From G051903925 sp051903925 (GTDB lineage: Bacteria > Pseudomonadota > Alphaproteobacteria > Zavarziniales > Zavarziniaceae): a DNA stretch of 64,000 bases. The translations under genes and the position numbers were made by a program. The DNA is taken from NCBI RefSeq assembly GCF_051903925.1, contig NZ_CP173678.1, positions 682,001-746,000 on the forward strand, read 5' to 3'. This document shows, piece by piece, positions 33,276 through 42,249 of this stretch. Every line of letters starts with the position of its first letter. Positions within the stretch are counted from its first letter, which is position 1. Under the pieces are notes generated by a model. That model saw only the letters and a list, made by a program, of their open reading frames with translations. It searched no databases and was not told where the DNA came from.

Positions 33276-33746
33276 TCAGCTCGGCGGCGTCGTTGCCCGG
33301 GCTGCCTGCGGCTTGAACGGTGTAGCGGGGACGCGCACGGCAAGGTCAAAGACCCCGGTGCGCGGCCGGCGCGACACACGCCCGCGCTCGGCCGCTATCA
33401 GGGTTCCGCGATCATCGACCAGGGCGACCAGGCCCGGCTCCCGCGCGGTGGGCCGGCGCACCAGGAACATGCCGGGCCCCGCCTCGTGCGGGAACACCGT
33501 CTCGCCCAGTTCCGCGGCATCGCGGGCCCAGGCGGCGGCATCGGGCATCAGGTCGTCCAACGCCGCGTCCCAGTCGAGGCAGCCATAGATCCCGCCACCG
33601 ACCCGGTGCACCAGCCAGGAGGCAAAGCCCGCGGCATCCCATGGCCCCCGGAACCCATCGGCGTCGAAGCGCGGGCGCGTGCCCTTTGCCACTGTTTCGC
33701 CCAGGTGCCGCTCGGCCTCCCGCACCAGGGAAATCGCGTCCGCCAT
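33276..33746 (-). CDS. Hypothetical protein
   Basis: A 156-residue soluble protein with no domain I can name. It has an acidic N-terminal half (DADGFRGPWDAAGFASWLVHRV around residue 30) and a C-terminal half of likely beta strands (GMFLVRRPTAREPGLVALVDDRG near 95). ATG 33746 follows a GGAGGG ribosome site, and codon use matches the neighbours, so it is probably real. It lies between the ThDP triad and the CysQ-like gene, all in one direction, with a 90-base gap to the ThDP start. Confidence 0.55.
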   Translation of the reverse strand: MADAISLVREAERHLGETVAKGTRPRFDADGFRGPWDAAGFASWLVHRVGGGIYGCLDWDAALDDLMPDAAAWARDAAELGETVFPHEAGPGMFLVRRPTAREPGLVALVDDRGTLIAAERGRVSRRPRTGVFDLAVRVPATPFKPQAARATTPPS

Positions 33747-33817
33747 CGCCAGTCCCTCCATCCTCGATCACGGGAGGATGTCAGGAACAAATCAGGAACT
33801 CAAGCACGATTCGCGGG

Positions 33818-34642
33818 TCACCCGGGCAGGCTGAATTCCTTCAGCTTGTCGACCAGGGCGGCGTGCAGGGCGGGACCGGCGGCGATGACGTTGCGGTGGC
33901 GCGGACGCGGTTGGTTGTACACGAAGCCTTCGTCGAGGTGCGTCGTGGCCCGGCCGCCGGCCTCCGCCACGATCAGCTCGGCGGCGGCAATGTCCCAGTC
34001 GCTCTTGGGCGAGAGCGTGACCGAGCCGTCATGCGCACCGCAGGCGACCAGCGCCAAGGTATAGGCGATCGAGTTGACCTGCGCGATGTCGAGCCGGGGC
34101 CAGGGCGTCGACCAACGCTTGTGCTCGTACATCGCGCGGTAGCCGATCATGCGGGCACCGGGCAGTTCGCTGCGCGCGCTGACCCGGATCGGCGCGCCGT
34201 TGAGGCGGGCGCCGCCGCCGCACGATGCCTCGAACAGTTCGTCGGTCACGGGGTTGTAGACGACGCCGGCCAGTGGCCGGCCGCTGTCGACCACGGCGAC
34301 GGACACGGCGAATTCCGGCACGCCGCGGACGAAGGCCCGGGTGCCGTCGATCGGATCGACGATGAACAGGCGCTCCGCGACCAGGCGGTCCGCATTGTCG
34401 ACCGTTTCCTCGGACAGCCAGGCATAGTGGGGCCGGGCCTGAAGCAGGCGCTGGTGCAGCAGGGCATCCACCGCCAGGTCGGCTTCCGTCACGGGATCGC
34501 CCGGCGCCTTTTCCCACGAGCGCGCCCCGTCGCGGAAGTAGCGCGCGGCCAGGGCGCCCGCCTCGCGCGCGGCCTCGACCAGGAGGGCGAGGTCGGCCTG
34601 GGGACTGGTGCGCGGCGCGGTGCTGGTGGCGGTCGCGTTCAA
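33818..34642 (-). CDS. Inositol monophosphatase family phosphatase (CysQ/SuhB-like)
   Basis: A 274-residue Mg-dependent phosphatase. Family motifs are EKAPGDPVTEADLAVD near residue 45, WLSEET near 75, the metal site FIVDPIDGTRAFVRG near 93 (D-P-I-D-G-T) and KSDWDIAAAELIVAEAGG near 213. Substrate could be 3'-phosphoadenosine 5'-phosphate or inositol phosphate. The ATGA overlap with pmbA and the pairing pmbA-cysQ are common in alphaproteobacteria. Confidence 0.92.
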   Translation of the reverse strand: MNATATSTAPRTSPQADLALLVEAAREAGALAARYFRDGARSWEKAPGDPVTEADLAVDALLHQRLLQARPHYAWLSEETVDNADRLVAERLFIVDPIDGTRAFVRGVPEFAVSVAVVDSGRPLAGVVYNPVTDELFEASCGGGARLNGAPIRVSARSELPGARMIGYRAMYEHKRWSTPWPRLDIAQVNSIAYTLALVACGAHDGSVTLSPKSDWDIAAAELIVAEAGGRATTHLDEGFVYNQPRPRHRNVIAAGPALHAALVDKLKEFSLPG

Positions 34643-36009
34643 CGCCCCGCCACCGTCATGCCGTCGATGCGCACGGTGGGCGCATTGGTGCCGTAGCGGA
34701 ATTCCAGGTCGTCCGCCGGGGTCAGGCCCGCGAACATGTCCTTGAGGTTCCCGGCGATGGTCAGCTCGCTGACCGGAAACGCAAGCTCGCCGTTCTCGAT
34801 CCAGTAGCCGGCGGCACCCCGGCTGTAGTCGCCGGTGACACCGTTGACGCCAAAGCCGATCAGTTCGGTGATGTAGAAGCCCTGGGCGATGTCGGCCATC
34901 AGCGCCTTCGCGCTGACCGAGCCCGGCGCCAGGTGAAGGTTCGAGGGCCCCGGCCCCGGCGGGCCGGAGATCCCGCGCGAGGCATGGCCCGTCGGGCGCA
35001 GGCCCAGCTGGCGGGCGGACGCGGAATCGAGCAGCCAGGTCGTCAGGCGGCCATCGTCGATCAGGGCCATGGCGCGCGTCTCCAGCCCCTCCCCATCGAA
35101 GGGCCGGGAGCGCAGGCCACGCGGACGCAGCGGATCGTCGATCACGTGGATGCCGGGGGCGAAGACCGGCTTGTCCAGCCGGTCCTTGAGGAAACTGGTG
35201 CCGCGCGCGATGGCGCTGCCCGAAATCGCGCCGACCAGGTGGCCCAGCAGGGACGAGGCGATGCGCGGCTCGAACACCACGGGCACCTTCTGCGTGGCCA
35301 CCTTGCGCGGGTTGAGCCGGCGCAGCGCGCGGTTCGCCGCCTGGCGCCCGATCATCGCGGGATCCTCAAGGTCGGCGGCATGGCGGGCGCTGGCGCCGTC
35401 ATAGTCGCGCTCCATGCCCGTGCCCTCGCCCGCCACGACGCTGACACCGACGCCGTGGGAGGACGAGCGGTAGGAGCCGGCGAAGCCGTGGCTGGTCACC
35501 AGCGCCATGACGCTGGAGCCCCAGGAGGCGCCCGCCCCTTCGGAATTGGTGATGCCGGGCACGGCGCGCGCCTCGTCCTCCGCGATGCGGGCGCGCTCGG
35601 TCAGGCGCTCGGTCGAGGGTTCGTCCAGGTCGGCGAGGTCAAGGTCGTGCGGCGTGCGGGAGAGCAGCTCCTCTGGCGCCAGGCCGGCAAAGCGGTCGGG
35701 CGGCGTTGCCTTGGCCATGGCGATGGCGCGCTCGACCACGGCATCCAGGCTGCCGCGGGAGAAGTCGGTTGTGCTGACCGAGGCATTGGACTGCCCGATG
35801 AACACGCGCAGGCCCAGGTCCCGCCCCTCCGACCGCTCCACGCCCTCGAGCCGGCCCAGGCGCCAGTCGACCGAGATCGAGGCGCCATCGACCATGATCG
35901 CGTCCGCCGCGTCGGCCCCGGCGCGGCGCGCACGGTCGACCAGATCCTGGAGCAGCGAGAGCGCATCGCCCGGATTGGCGGTACTGGAGGAAGCTGAACT
36001 GGTGGTCAT
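34639..36009 (-). CDS. pmbA: TldD/PmbA family metalloprotease subunit
   Basis: A 456-residue protein of the TldD/PmbA family, which with TldD cuts unfolded or leader peptides. TldD is the catalytic half; PmbA lacks the zinc site. Marks include GLRVFIGQSNASVSTTDFSR near residue 60, PVVFEPRIASSLLGHLVGAI near 255, FAPGIHVIDDP near 290 and GVTGDYSRGAAGYWIENGEL near 410. TldD is not in the window. It overlaps the phosphatase downstream. A CCCTATATAGGG palindrome lies 27 bases upstream. Confidence 0.92.
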   Translation of the reverse strand: MTTSSASSSTANPGDALSLLQDLVDRARRAGADAADAIMVDGASISVDWRLGRLEGVERSEGRDLGLRVFIGQSNASVSTTDFSRGSLDAVVERAIAMAKATPPDRFAGLAPEELLSRTPHDLDLADLDEPSTERLTERARIAEDEARAVPGITNSEGAGASWGSSVMALVTSHGFAGSYRSSSHGVGVSVVAGEGTGMERDYDGASARHAADLEDPAMIGRQAANRALRRLNPRKVATQKVPVVFEPRIASSLLGHLVGAISGSAIARGTSFLKDRLDKPVFAPGIHVIDDPLRPRGLRSRPFDGEGLETRAMALIDDGRLTTWLLDSASARQLGLRPTGHASRGISGPPGPGPSNLHLAPGSVSAKALMADIAQGFYITELIGFGVNGVTGDYSRGAAGYWIENGELAFPVSELTIAGNLKDMFAGLTPADDLEFRYGTNAPTVRIDGMTVAGR

Positions 36010-36035
36010 GGATCGCGCATCCCGAATGGCCTGAC

Positions 36036-36047
36036 CCCTATATAGGG
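36036..36047 (-). promoter_or_regulatory. Possible -10 region / palindrome upstream of pmbA
   Basis: CCCTATATAGGG is a perfect 12-bp palindrome 27 bases upstream of the pmbA start. It contains TATATA, a good -10 on the leftward strand; no clear -35 is visible. It is probably the pmbA promoter. Confidence 0.4.
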
Positions 36048-36138
36048 CGGCGGGCGCGATCTGACCGAGTGGTTATTGCATGGCTCGCATCGCCGCAGGC
36101 CACAGCACCGCGACCGGGAGGCGACTCAGGGAGGCGAC

Positions 36139-36510
36139 TCAGGCGGCGCCGGCCTGGGGCGCTGCCTGCTGGTTGACCAGGCCCGCCATGACCGAGCGGT
36201 TCACGTCGATCAGCGAATCGATGCTGGCATCGCCACGCAGCGCGGCGCTCGAATGCTTGTTCACCCAGATCGCGACCGAGATCAGGTTGGCCTTCAGCGC
36301 GTCCGGCAGCTTGTTGCCGGGCATGGACAGGTCGGTCGCCAGCGCCATCCAGACGTCCCGGTTCCAACAGACCGCATCGGCAAAGGTGCGATGGTCGGCC
36401 CCGTCCTTCACGTCCATCAGGCTGCGGGTCACCTGCGCGAACAGGCGGTACTCCCGGCTGCGCGGGTCTTCCGTCTTGACCTGGGCGGTGCGGTAGGCGT
36501 TGACGCTCAT
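36139..36510 (-). CDS. flaF: Flagellar biosynthesis regulator FlaF
   Basis: A 123-residue protein with the FlaF opening MSVNAYRTAQVKTEDPR and the conserved ARG-rich and aromatic core (EYRLFAQVTRSLMDV; CWNRDVWMALATDLSMPGN). FlaF promotes flagellin translation and secretion in alphaproteobacteria, opposed by FlbT. The pair is here in the order flbT, flaF (leftward), 146 bases apart. No flagellin gene is in the window. Confidence 0.92.
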   Translation of the reverse strand: MSVNAYRTAQVKTEDPRSREYRLFAQVTRSLMDVKDGADHRTFADAVCWNRDVWMALATDLSMPGNKLPDALKANLISVAIWVNKHSSAALRGDASIDSLIDVNRSVMAGLVNQQAAPQAGAA

Positions 36511-36656
36511 GCCGTTGTTCCGTTCTCGACGCGTCCGGCGGCGGCGCCTTGCGGCCCTGCCATGGACACTGGTCTAGGCCCAGGGGCTTGCGATTAGGTT
36601 AACGCTTCCCCTCGATGCGATCGGCTCGATACCGTTGGCGCACGCGCAAACCAGGT

Positions 36657-37085
36657 TCAGGCACCTGAAGCGTCCGCGATGGTCGCCGGCTGCGCCGCCG
36701 CCGCCAAGCGCTTGGCCTCGAACTCCAGCAGCTTCCGGCAGGTCATCAGAGCCTGGTAGTAGTTCGTCTCCAGGACATGGCGGCCGATCTTCAGGCACAG
36801 GTCCAGTCCTTCGCTGGACGATATCGCGCTGATGAACTCGGACGACCGCAGCGCGAACTCGGCATAGTGTTCGGCATGGCCATCGGCATCCAGGTACATC
36901 ATCATGATGGCGAAGTAGATGCGCCGGGCCGGCGTCGTCACTTCGTCCGGCTGCATGATGTCCCGCTGACGCAGGATGGAGGCCTTGTTCAGGATCAGGA
37001 GCGAGGCGCGATGGTCGCCGTTCTCGATCACGGCGCCATTGATGACCAGCTTCTCGCCCGGCTTCAGGTTGATCTTGAGCGCCAT
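36657..37085 (-). CDS. flbT: Flagellar biosynthesis repressor FlbT
   Basis: A 142-residue protein matching FlbT: LKINLKPGEKLVINGAVIEN at the start, then RASLLILNKASILRQRDIM near residue 27 and TPARRIYFAIMMMYLD near 50. FlbT binds the 5' leader of flagellin mRNA and limits translation until the hook is done. A GGAGG ribosome site lies six bases upstream. Together with flaF it shows a flagellated, alphaproteobacterial host. Confidence 0.94.
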   Translation of the reverse strand: MALKINLKPGEKLVINGAVIENGDHRASLLILNKASILRQRDIMQPDEVTTPARRIYFAIMMMYLDADGHAEHYAEFALRSSEFISAISSSEGLDLCLKIGRHVLETNYYQALMTCRKLLEFEAKRLAAAAQPATIADASGA

Positions 37086-37318
37086 GGGTATCCTCCGCGG
37101 GGCGGAGAGTGCAGCGAAGCAAGGCCCCCTGTCGAGTGCCGCCGAACCGAACCGCTGGCCGTCCCGCCGCGTGGGACTGGAGGTGCCGCGTCGTTCGGGG
37201 CTATAGAGGGCCCCTGCATCTCCCGGTTCTTACCGGCCGGTAGGATGCCAACTTGATCGGCAGGGGCAGCGCCACTATGGTCGCAGGCTGCTGCACGCGC
37301 GAAGGGCTAAGGAAACCC

Positions 37319-38164
37319 ATGAAGTTCACCGGCACCGACTCCTATGTCGCGACCGAAGATCTGATGGTCGCGGTCAACGCGGCGATCACCCTGGAACGTC
37401 CGCTGTTGATCAAGGGAGAGCCCGGAACCGGCAAGACGGTGCTGGCGTTCGAGGTGGCCAAGGCGCTGGGCGCCAACCTCATCACCTGGCACATCAAGTC
37501 GACGACCAAGGCCCAGCAGGGCCTTTACGAGTACGACGCCGTGTCCCGCCTGCGCGACAGCCAGCTGGGCGACGACCGCGTGCACGACATTTCCAACTAC
37601 ATCGTGCGTGGCAAGCTGTGGAACTCGTTCACGGCGACCGAGCGGCCCGTGCTGCTGATCGACGAGATCGACAAGGCCGACATCGAGTTCCCGAACGACC
37701 TGCTGCTCGAACTCGACCGCATGGAGTTCTACGTCTACGAAACGCGCGAGACGATCAAGGCGGCCCAGCGCCCCATCGTCATGATCACGTCGAACAACGA
37801 GAAGGAACTGCCGGACGCCTTCCTGCGCCGCTGCTTCTTCCACTACATCAAGTTCCCCGACCGGGACACGATGCAACAGATCGTCGACGTGCACTTCCCC
37901 GGCATCCAGAAGGAGCTGGTGCGCGAGGCGCTGAACGTCTTCTACGACATCCGCGAAGTGCCGGGCCTGAAGAAGAAGCCGTCGACCTCGGAACTGCTCG
38001 ACTGGCTCAAGCTGCTGATGTCGGAGGACATCCCGGCCGACGTCCTGCGCGAGAAGGACCCCAAGAAGCTCATTCCCCCGCTGCACGGCGCGCTGCTGAA
38101 GAACGAGCAGGACGTCCACCTGTTCGAGCGCCTGGCCTTCCTCGCCCGCCGCGAACGGACCTGA
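37319..38164 (+). CDS. MoxR-family AAA+ ATPase
   Basis: A 281-residue AAA+ protein. Walker A GEPGTGKT is near residue 36, Walker B VLLIDEIDKAD near 103, sensor 1 MITSNNEKELPDAFLRRC near 150 with the arginine finger region at its end, and a C-terminal lid after 200. ATG 37319 follows AAGGA. MoxR ATPases pair with VWA proteins to assemble or mature metal enzymes and complexes, and the next gene is such a partner (CoxE-type). This matches the CoxD/CoxE-like arrangement, but no carbon monoxide or nitric oxide enzyme is nearby. Confidence 0.93.
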   Translation: MKFTGTDSYVATEDLMVAVNAAITLERPLLIKGEPGTGKTVLAFEVAKALGANLITWHIKSTTKAQQGLYEYDAVSRLRDSQLGDDRVHDISNYIVRGKLWNSFTATERPVLLIDEIDKADIEFPNDLLLELDRMEFYVYETRETIKAAQRPIVMITSNNEKELPDAFLRRCFFHYIKFPDRDTMQQIVDVHFPGIQKELVREALNVFYDIREVPGLKKKPSTSELLDWLKLLMSEDIPADVLREKDPKKLIPPLHGALLKNEQDVHLFERLAFLARRERT

Positions 38165-38203
38165 AGGCGCGCCGGCGCCACGCGGGCTGACCCGTGGCGC
38201 CAG

Positions 38204-38302
38204 CATCCTTCGAGACGCGCTTTCAGCGCTCCTCAGGATGACGCCCGTGGTTGACCGACAGCGTCATGCTGAGGAGCCGGCGAAGCCGGCGTCTCGAAGC
38301 AT
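38204..38302. repeat. Two inverted units of the dispersed palindromic repeat
   Basis: Unit one (38204-38243) begins CATCCTTCGAGACGCG and ends CTCAGGATGACG. Unit two (38262-38302) begins CGTCATGCTGAGGAG and ends GTCTCGAAGCAT. They separate the MoxR and VWA genes, so these partners are probably expressed from one message with a processed or attenuated middle. Confidence 0.85.
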
Positions 38303-38386
38303 CGGTACTACGCCGACGACGTTCCCAGGCCGGACCGACCTGGACTAGACTGAAGCGCCTGGCAGAAGGCGACGCGAGGGCCGGAG

Positions 38387-39565
38387 ATGTTCCAGAACTT
38401 CTTCTATGAACTGCGCAAGGCCAAGGTGCCGGTCTCCCTCAAGGAGTACCTGGCGCTGATGGAGGGCATGCAGGCGGGCATCGCCTCCTATCGCGTCGAC
38501 GACTTCTACTACCTGTCGCGCTGCGTGATGGTGAAGGACGAGAAGGACCTGGACAAGTTCGACCGGGTCTTTGCCTCCGTCTTCAAGGGCCTGGAATTCG
38601 TCGACGAGACGCAGACGGCCGAGATCCCGGAGGAATGGCTCCGCGCGCTGGCCGAGAAGCTGCTGACCGACGAGGAAAAGGCGCAGATCGAATCGCTGGG
38701 CGGCTTCGACCAGCTGATGGAGACGCTGAAGAAGCGGCTGGAGGAGCAGAAGGGCCGGCACGAAGGCGGCAACAAGTGGATCGGCACGGCCGGCACCTCC
38801 CCCTTTGGCGCGCAGGGCTATAACCCCGAAGGCATCCGCATCGGCCAGGAGAAGAACCGCCAGGGCCGCGCGGTCAAGGTGTGGGACAAGCGCGAATACA
38901 AGAACCTGGACGATACGGTCGAACTCGGCACCCGCAACATCAAGGTCGCCCTGCGCCGCCTGCGCAAGTTCGCGCGCGAAGGGGCCGAGACCGAACTCGA
39001 CATGCCCGACACCATCCGGTCAACCGCCCACAATGGCGGTTACCTGGACATCAAGATGGTCGCGGAGCGGCACAACAAGATCAAGGTGCTGCTGTTCTTC
39101 GACATCGGCGGCTCCATGGATGCGCACATCAAGATGTGCGAGGAGCTGTTCTCGGCCGCGCGGACCGAGTTCAAACACATGGAGTACTTCTACTTTCACA
39201 ATTGCCTGTACGAGAGCGTGTGGAAGGACAATCGCCGCCGGCACAACGAGAAGATGAACACCTGGGAAGTCCTGCACAAGTATCCGCATGACTACAAGGT
39301 GATCTTCGTCGGCGATGCCTCGATGAGCCCGTACGAGATCACCTATCCGGGTGGCTCGGTCGAGCACTGGAACGAGGAATCGGGCGACGTCTGGCTGAAG
39401 CGGACGCTGGACATCTACGAGAAGGCGGTCTGGCTGAACCCGGTGCCGGAGAAGCACTGGGACTACACCCCCTCTATCCAGATCATGCGCCAGATCATGG
39501 GTGAGCGGATGTACCCCCTGACCCTGGGCGGCCTGGACAATGCCATGCGCGAGCTCAACCGCTGA
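38387..39565 (+). CDS. VWA-domain protein, CoxE family
   Basis: A 392-residue protein with an N-terminal helical region (FFYELRKAKVPVSLKEYLAL) and a C-terminal von Willebrand A domain from about residue 230. The metal site reads FFDIGGSMDAH. The first Ser of the usual D-x-S-x-S is Gly here, which is normal for this CoxE branch. It should act with the upstream MoxR ATPase as a chaperone pair. It is flanked by repeats on both sides. Confidence 0.9.
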   Translation: MFQNFFYELRKAKVPVSLKEYLALMEGMQAGIASYRVDDFYYLSRCVMVKDEKDLDKFDRVFASVFKGLEFVDETQTAEIPEEWLRALAEKLLTDEEKAQIESLGGFDQLMETLKKRLEEQKGRHEGGNKWIGTAGTSPFGAQGYNPEGIRIGQEKNRQGRAVKVWDKREYKNLDDTVELGTRNIKVALRRLRKFAREGAETELDMPDTIRSTAHNGGYLDIKMVAERHNKIKVLLFFDIGGSMDAHIKMCEELFSAARTEFKHMEYFYFHNCLYESVWKDNRRRHNEKMNTWEVLHKYPHDYKVIFVGDASMSPYEITYPGGSVEHWNEESGDVWLKRTLDIYEKAVWLNPVPEKHWDYTPSIQIMRQIMGERMYPLTLGGLDNAMRELNR

Positions 39566-39570
39566 GACGG

Positions 39571-39723
39571 ATGCTTCGAGACGCGTCTTCAGCTTGTCAT
39601 GAGGAGCCGCCACAAGGCGGCGTCTCGAAGGGGTACGCTCCTCAGCATGACGCCGTTGTTCTTGTTCATCTCAGTCCAACGATCGTCATCCTGAGGAGGA
39701 CCGAAGGTCCGTCTCGAAGGATG
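39571..39723. repeat. Compound palindromic repeat region
   Basis: Three or four half-units are nested here: ATGCTTCGAGACGCG (39571), an inverse fragment ending GTCTCGAAG near 39630, CTCCTCAGCATGACG (39638-39652) and a complete unit CGTCATCCTGAGGAGG to TCTCGAAGGATG (39684-39723). It looks like one repeat inserted into or recombined with another. Confidence 0.8.
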
Positions 39724-39770
39724 CTGGCGACCGGTCGCCGCCAGCGGCCCGGAACCACGGGAGGCGACGG

Positions 39771-41297
39771 ATGCAGCCTCACCTGACCGACGGCGACGCG
39801 CACGCGGCGGAGGGGCGTTGGCAGGAGGCACTGGCGGCCTATCACGCCGCGCACGACGCCGCACCCGACGCGCCGGAACCGCTGTTCGCGCTGGCCCGGG
39901 CGGCGACCGCCATGGGCCAGGACGACCACGCCACGGCCCTGTACCGCCTGCTGCTGGACCGGCAGCCCGGCTCGGTCGAGATCGCCAACAACCTGGGCAA
40001 TGCCCTGCGCCGCGTGGGGGACACGGGAGCGGCGATCGAGGTTTTCCGCACGGCGCTGGCCCTGGCACCGCAGGAGCCTGTCCTGTGGACCAACCTGGGC
40101 GTCGTCCTGCTCGACACCGGCGACCACGACAATGCCCGCATCTTCCTGGGCGAGGCCCTGCGCCTGAATGCCCAGCACGCGCCGGCGCTGGCCAACCTGG
40201 CCGAGCTGGAATGGCGCCTGGGCAATCACGAAGCGGCGCTGCCACTGCTGGACGCCGCGGTGGAGCTGCTGCCCGACCACGCCCAGCTGCGCTTGAATCG
40301 GGCGGTGTCGCTGCTGTCGCTGGGCCGGCTGGGCGAGGGCTGGGACGCCTATGAATCGCGGCTGGACCCGGCCATGCCACGCGCGCCGATCCACGGCCTG
40401 GACCTGCCGCGCTGGGACGGCATCGTGCGGCCGGGCCTGCACCTGCTGGTCGTGGCGGAGCAGGGCCTGGGCGACCAGCTGCTGTTCCTGTCCTGCCTGC
40501 CCGACCTGATCGCGACCGGCATGACGATCACGCTGGACCTGGACCAGCGGCTGGAAAGCCTGATCGCGCGGACCTGGCCCCAGGTGCGCACGCATGGCTT
40601 CTGGATGATTCCGGAAAACGGGCGGCCGCGCTTCTTCTACGAATGGCTGGAGCGCCCGGGCGCCCAGGACCAGACGCCGGTCGATGCCTGGGTACCGATC
40701 GGCTCCCTGCCCGGCCTGTTCCGGCGCGACATCGCCGACTTCGAGCGCGCGCCCAACCTGTTGCAGGTCGATCCGATCCGCCGCACCGAATGGCTGGAGC
40801 GCCTGGCCGAACTGCCGTCCGGCCTGCGCGTCGGCATCTGCTGGCGAAGCATGATCCAGGGCACGGAGCGGCGCGTGAACTATGCGACGCTGGAGGACTG
40901 GGCGCCCATCCTGGCGGTGCCCGGCGTCACCTTCGTCAACCTGCAGTACGACGACCCGCGGGAAGAGCTCGACCGCTGGATGGCGGCGGGCGGCGCACCC
41001 ATCTTCCACTATACCGACCTGGACCAGATCCGCGACCTGGAGGAGACGGCCGCCCTGACCGCCGCCCTGGACCTGGTCATCACCGCGCCCACATCGGTCT
41101 CGGCCATGGCGGGTGCGCTGGGCGTGCCGTCGCTGCGCGTTGCGGCTGGGCCCGGCTGGCCCGAACTGGGTACCACGCGCTATCCCTTCCAGCCGAGCGT
41201 CACGCCACTGGTGCCCAAGGTCTTTGGCGACCTGTCCGACGCGATCGCCCAGGCCGCCGCCGTCCTCGCCGCCCAGGCCCAGGCCCACCACGCCTGA
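39771..41297 (+). CDS. TPR protein with glycosyltransferase-like C-terminal domain
   Basis: A 508-residue protein. Residues 1-180 hold five or so TPR units (for example LFALARAATAMGQDDHATAL, LGNALRRVGDTGAAIEVFRT, NLAELEWRLGNHEAALPLLD). Residues about 200-505 form a domain with VVAEQGLGDQLLFLSCLPDL near 220 and TAALDLVITAPTSVSAMAGALGVPSLRV near 430. This pattern is seen in TPR-linked GT-B glycosyltransferases of alphaproteobacteria, including flagellin-modifying proteins of the FlmG type. With flaF and flbT 2.7 kb away, flagellin glycosylation is possible but inferred. Confidence 0.75.
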   Translation: MQPHLTDGDAHAAEGRWQEALAAYHAAHDAAPDAPEPLFALARAATAMGQDDHATALYRLLLDRQPGSVEIANNLGNALRRVGDTGAAIEVFRTALALAPQEPVLWTNLGVVLLDTGDHDNARIFLGEALRLNAQHAPALANLAELEWRLGNHEAALPLLDAAVELLPDHAQLRLNRAVSLLSLGRLGEGWDAYESRLDPAMPRAPIHGLDLPRWDGIVRPGLHLLVVAEQGLGDQLLFLSCLPDLIATGMTITLDLDQRLESLIARTWPQVRTHGFWMIPENGRPRFFYEWLERPGAQDQTPVDAWVPIGSLPGLFRRDIADFERAPNLLQVDPIRRTEWLERLAELPSGLRVGICWRSMIQGTERRVNYATLEDWAPILAVPGVTFVNLQYDDPREELDRWMAAGGAPIFHYTDLDQIRDLEETAALTAALDLVITAPTSVSAMAGALGVPSLRVAAGPGWPELGTTRYPFQPSVTPLVPKVFGDLSDAIAQAAAVLAAQAQAHHA

Positions 41298-41339
41298 GGC
41301 CGCGGCCCCGCGCCAATCGGGAGAGGCCGCGCCCCTGCG

Positions 41340-42131
41340 TCAGGCCAGCAGATGGTCGCGGATGCGGTCCTGCATGGCCGGCGTCACACCCAGCGCGTCC
41401 TCCAGATAACGGTCGATCGAGCCGTGGCGCTCGCGGATCTTGGCGAATGCCGTGTCCAGGTACTGTGCCTCCACCCCCATGAAGCTGCGCACCACGTCCT
41501 CCGGCGGGATGCTGCCCTTCATCTCGGCCATGTACTGGCGCGCCGTCGGCAGGCGCTCGTCCATGCGCGAGGCGACATTGGTCAGCAGATAGTCGGCCAT
41601 GATGTCGTCGTCGTGCGCGCCCAGCACATGGTGGGTCAGCGCGCAGATGATCCCGGTGCGATCCTTGCCCGCCGCGCAGTGCAGCAGGACAGGGCCCGGC
41701 GCGTCGGCCAGGACCGCGAAGTAGCGCCGGAACACGTCCAGGTGATGCTCGTTGAACGGTGCGTGCGTGTAGTAGCGCACCAGGAACCGCTGCACGCTGG
41801 CAACGCTGAGATCGGCGGCCATCAGCACCGCGACGTGGGGTGCCTCGGCCGTGTCCTGGTCCTGGTTCTCCAGGACCGTGCCGGCCCACGCCTGATGGCG
41901 GCGCGACGGCTCGCGCGTGCGCTCGGCCTGCCGACGCAGGTCGACCACAGTGGTGATGCCCAGCCCATGCAGGTGGTCCAGGTCGGCATCGGTCGCCAGG
42001 GCGTGGTGGGCCGAGCGGAACAGGACCCCCGGCTTGATGCGCCGGCCGGCGGCGGTGGCATAGTCGCCGAAGTCGCGGAAGTTATTGATGCCTTCGAGGT
42101 ATCGAATGCGCGCGTCTGATTGCACTGTCAC
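41340..42131 (-). CDS. Tyrosine-protein phosphatase (Y_phosphatase3 type)
   Basis: A 263-residue protein phosphatase. The active-site loop HCAAGKDRTGI (C-x5-R) lies near residue 150. The family opening NFRDFGDYATAAGRRIKPG is present. The fold is the bacterial lipid/protein phosphatase group (LptA, MptpB-like). The P-loop is complete, so it should be active. It converges with the TPR gene and has its own short upstream region, divergent from the YbaN gene. Confidence 0.92.
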   Translation of the reverse strand: MTVQSDARIRYLEGINNFRDFGDYATAAGRRIKPGVLFRSAHHALATDADLDHLHGLGITTVVDLRRQAERTREPSRRHQAWAGTVLENQDQDTAEAPHVAVLMAADLSVASVQRFLVRYYTHAPFNEHHLDVFRRYFAVLADAPGPVLLHCAAGKDRTGIICALTHHVLGAHDDDIMADYLLTNVASRMDERLPTARQYMAEMKGSIPPEDVVRSFMGVEAQYLDTAFAKIRERHGSIDRYLEDALGVTPAMQDRIRDHLLA

Positions 42132-42249
42132 GGAGCGTCTCTGCGAATGTCTATCAACAAGGTCGGCAACGACCCTATCATGGCTGGATGACAGGTCGTA
42201 CCGCGCTGGCGCTCACCAGACCCGCCCGGCCAATGGCGGAATACCAGCC

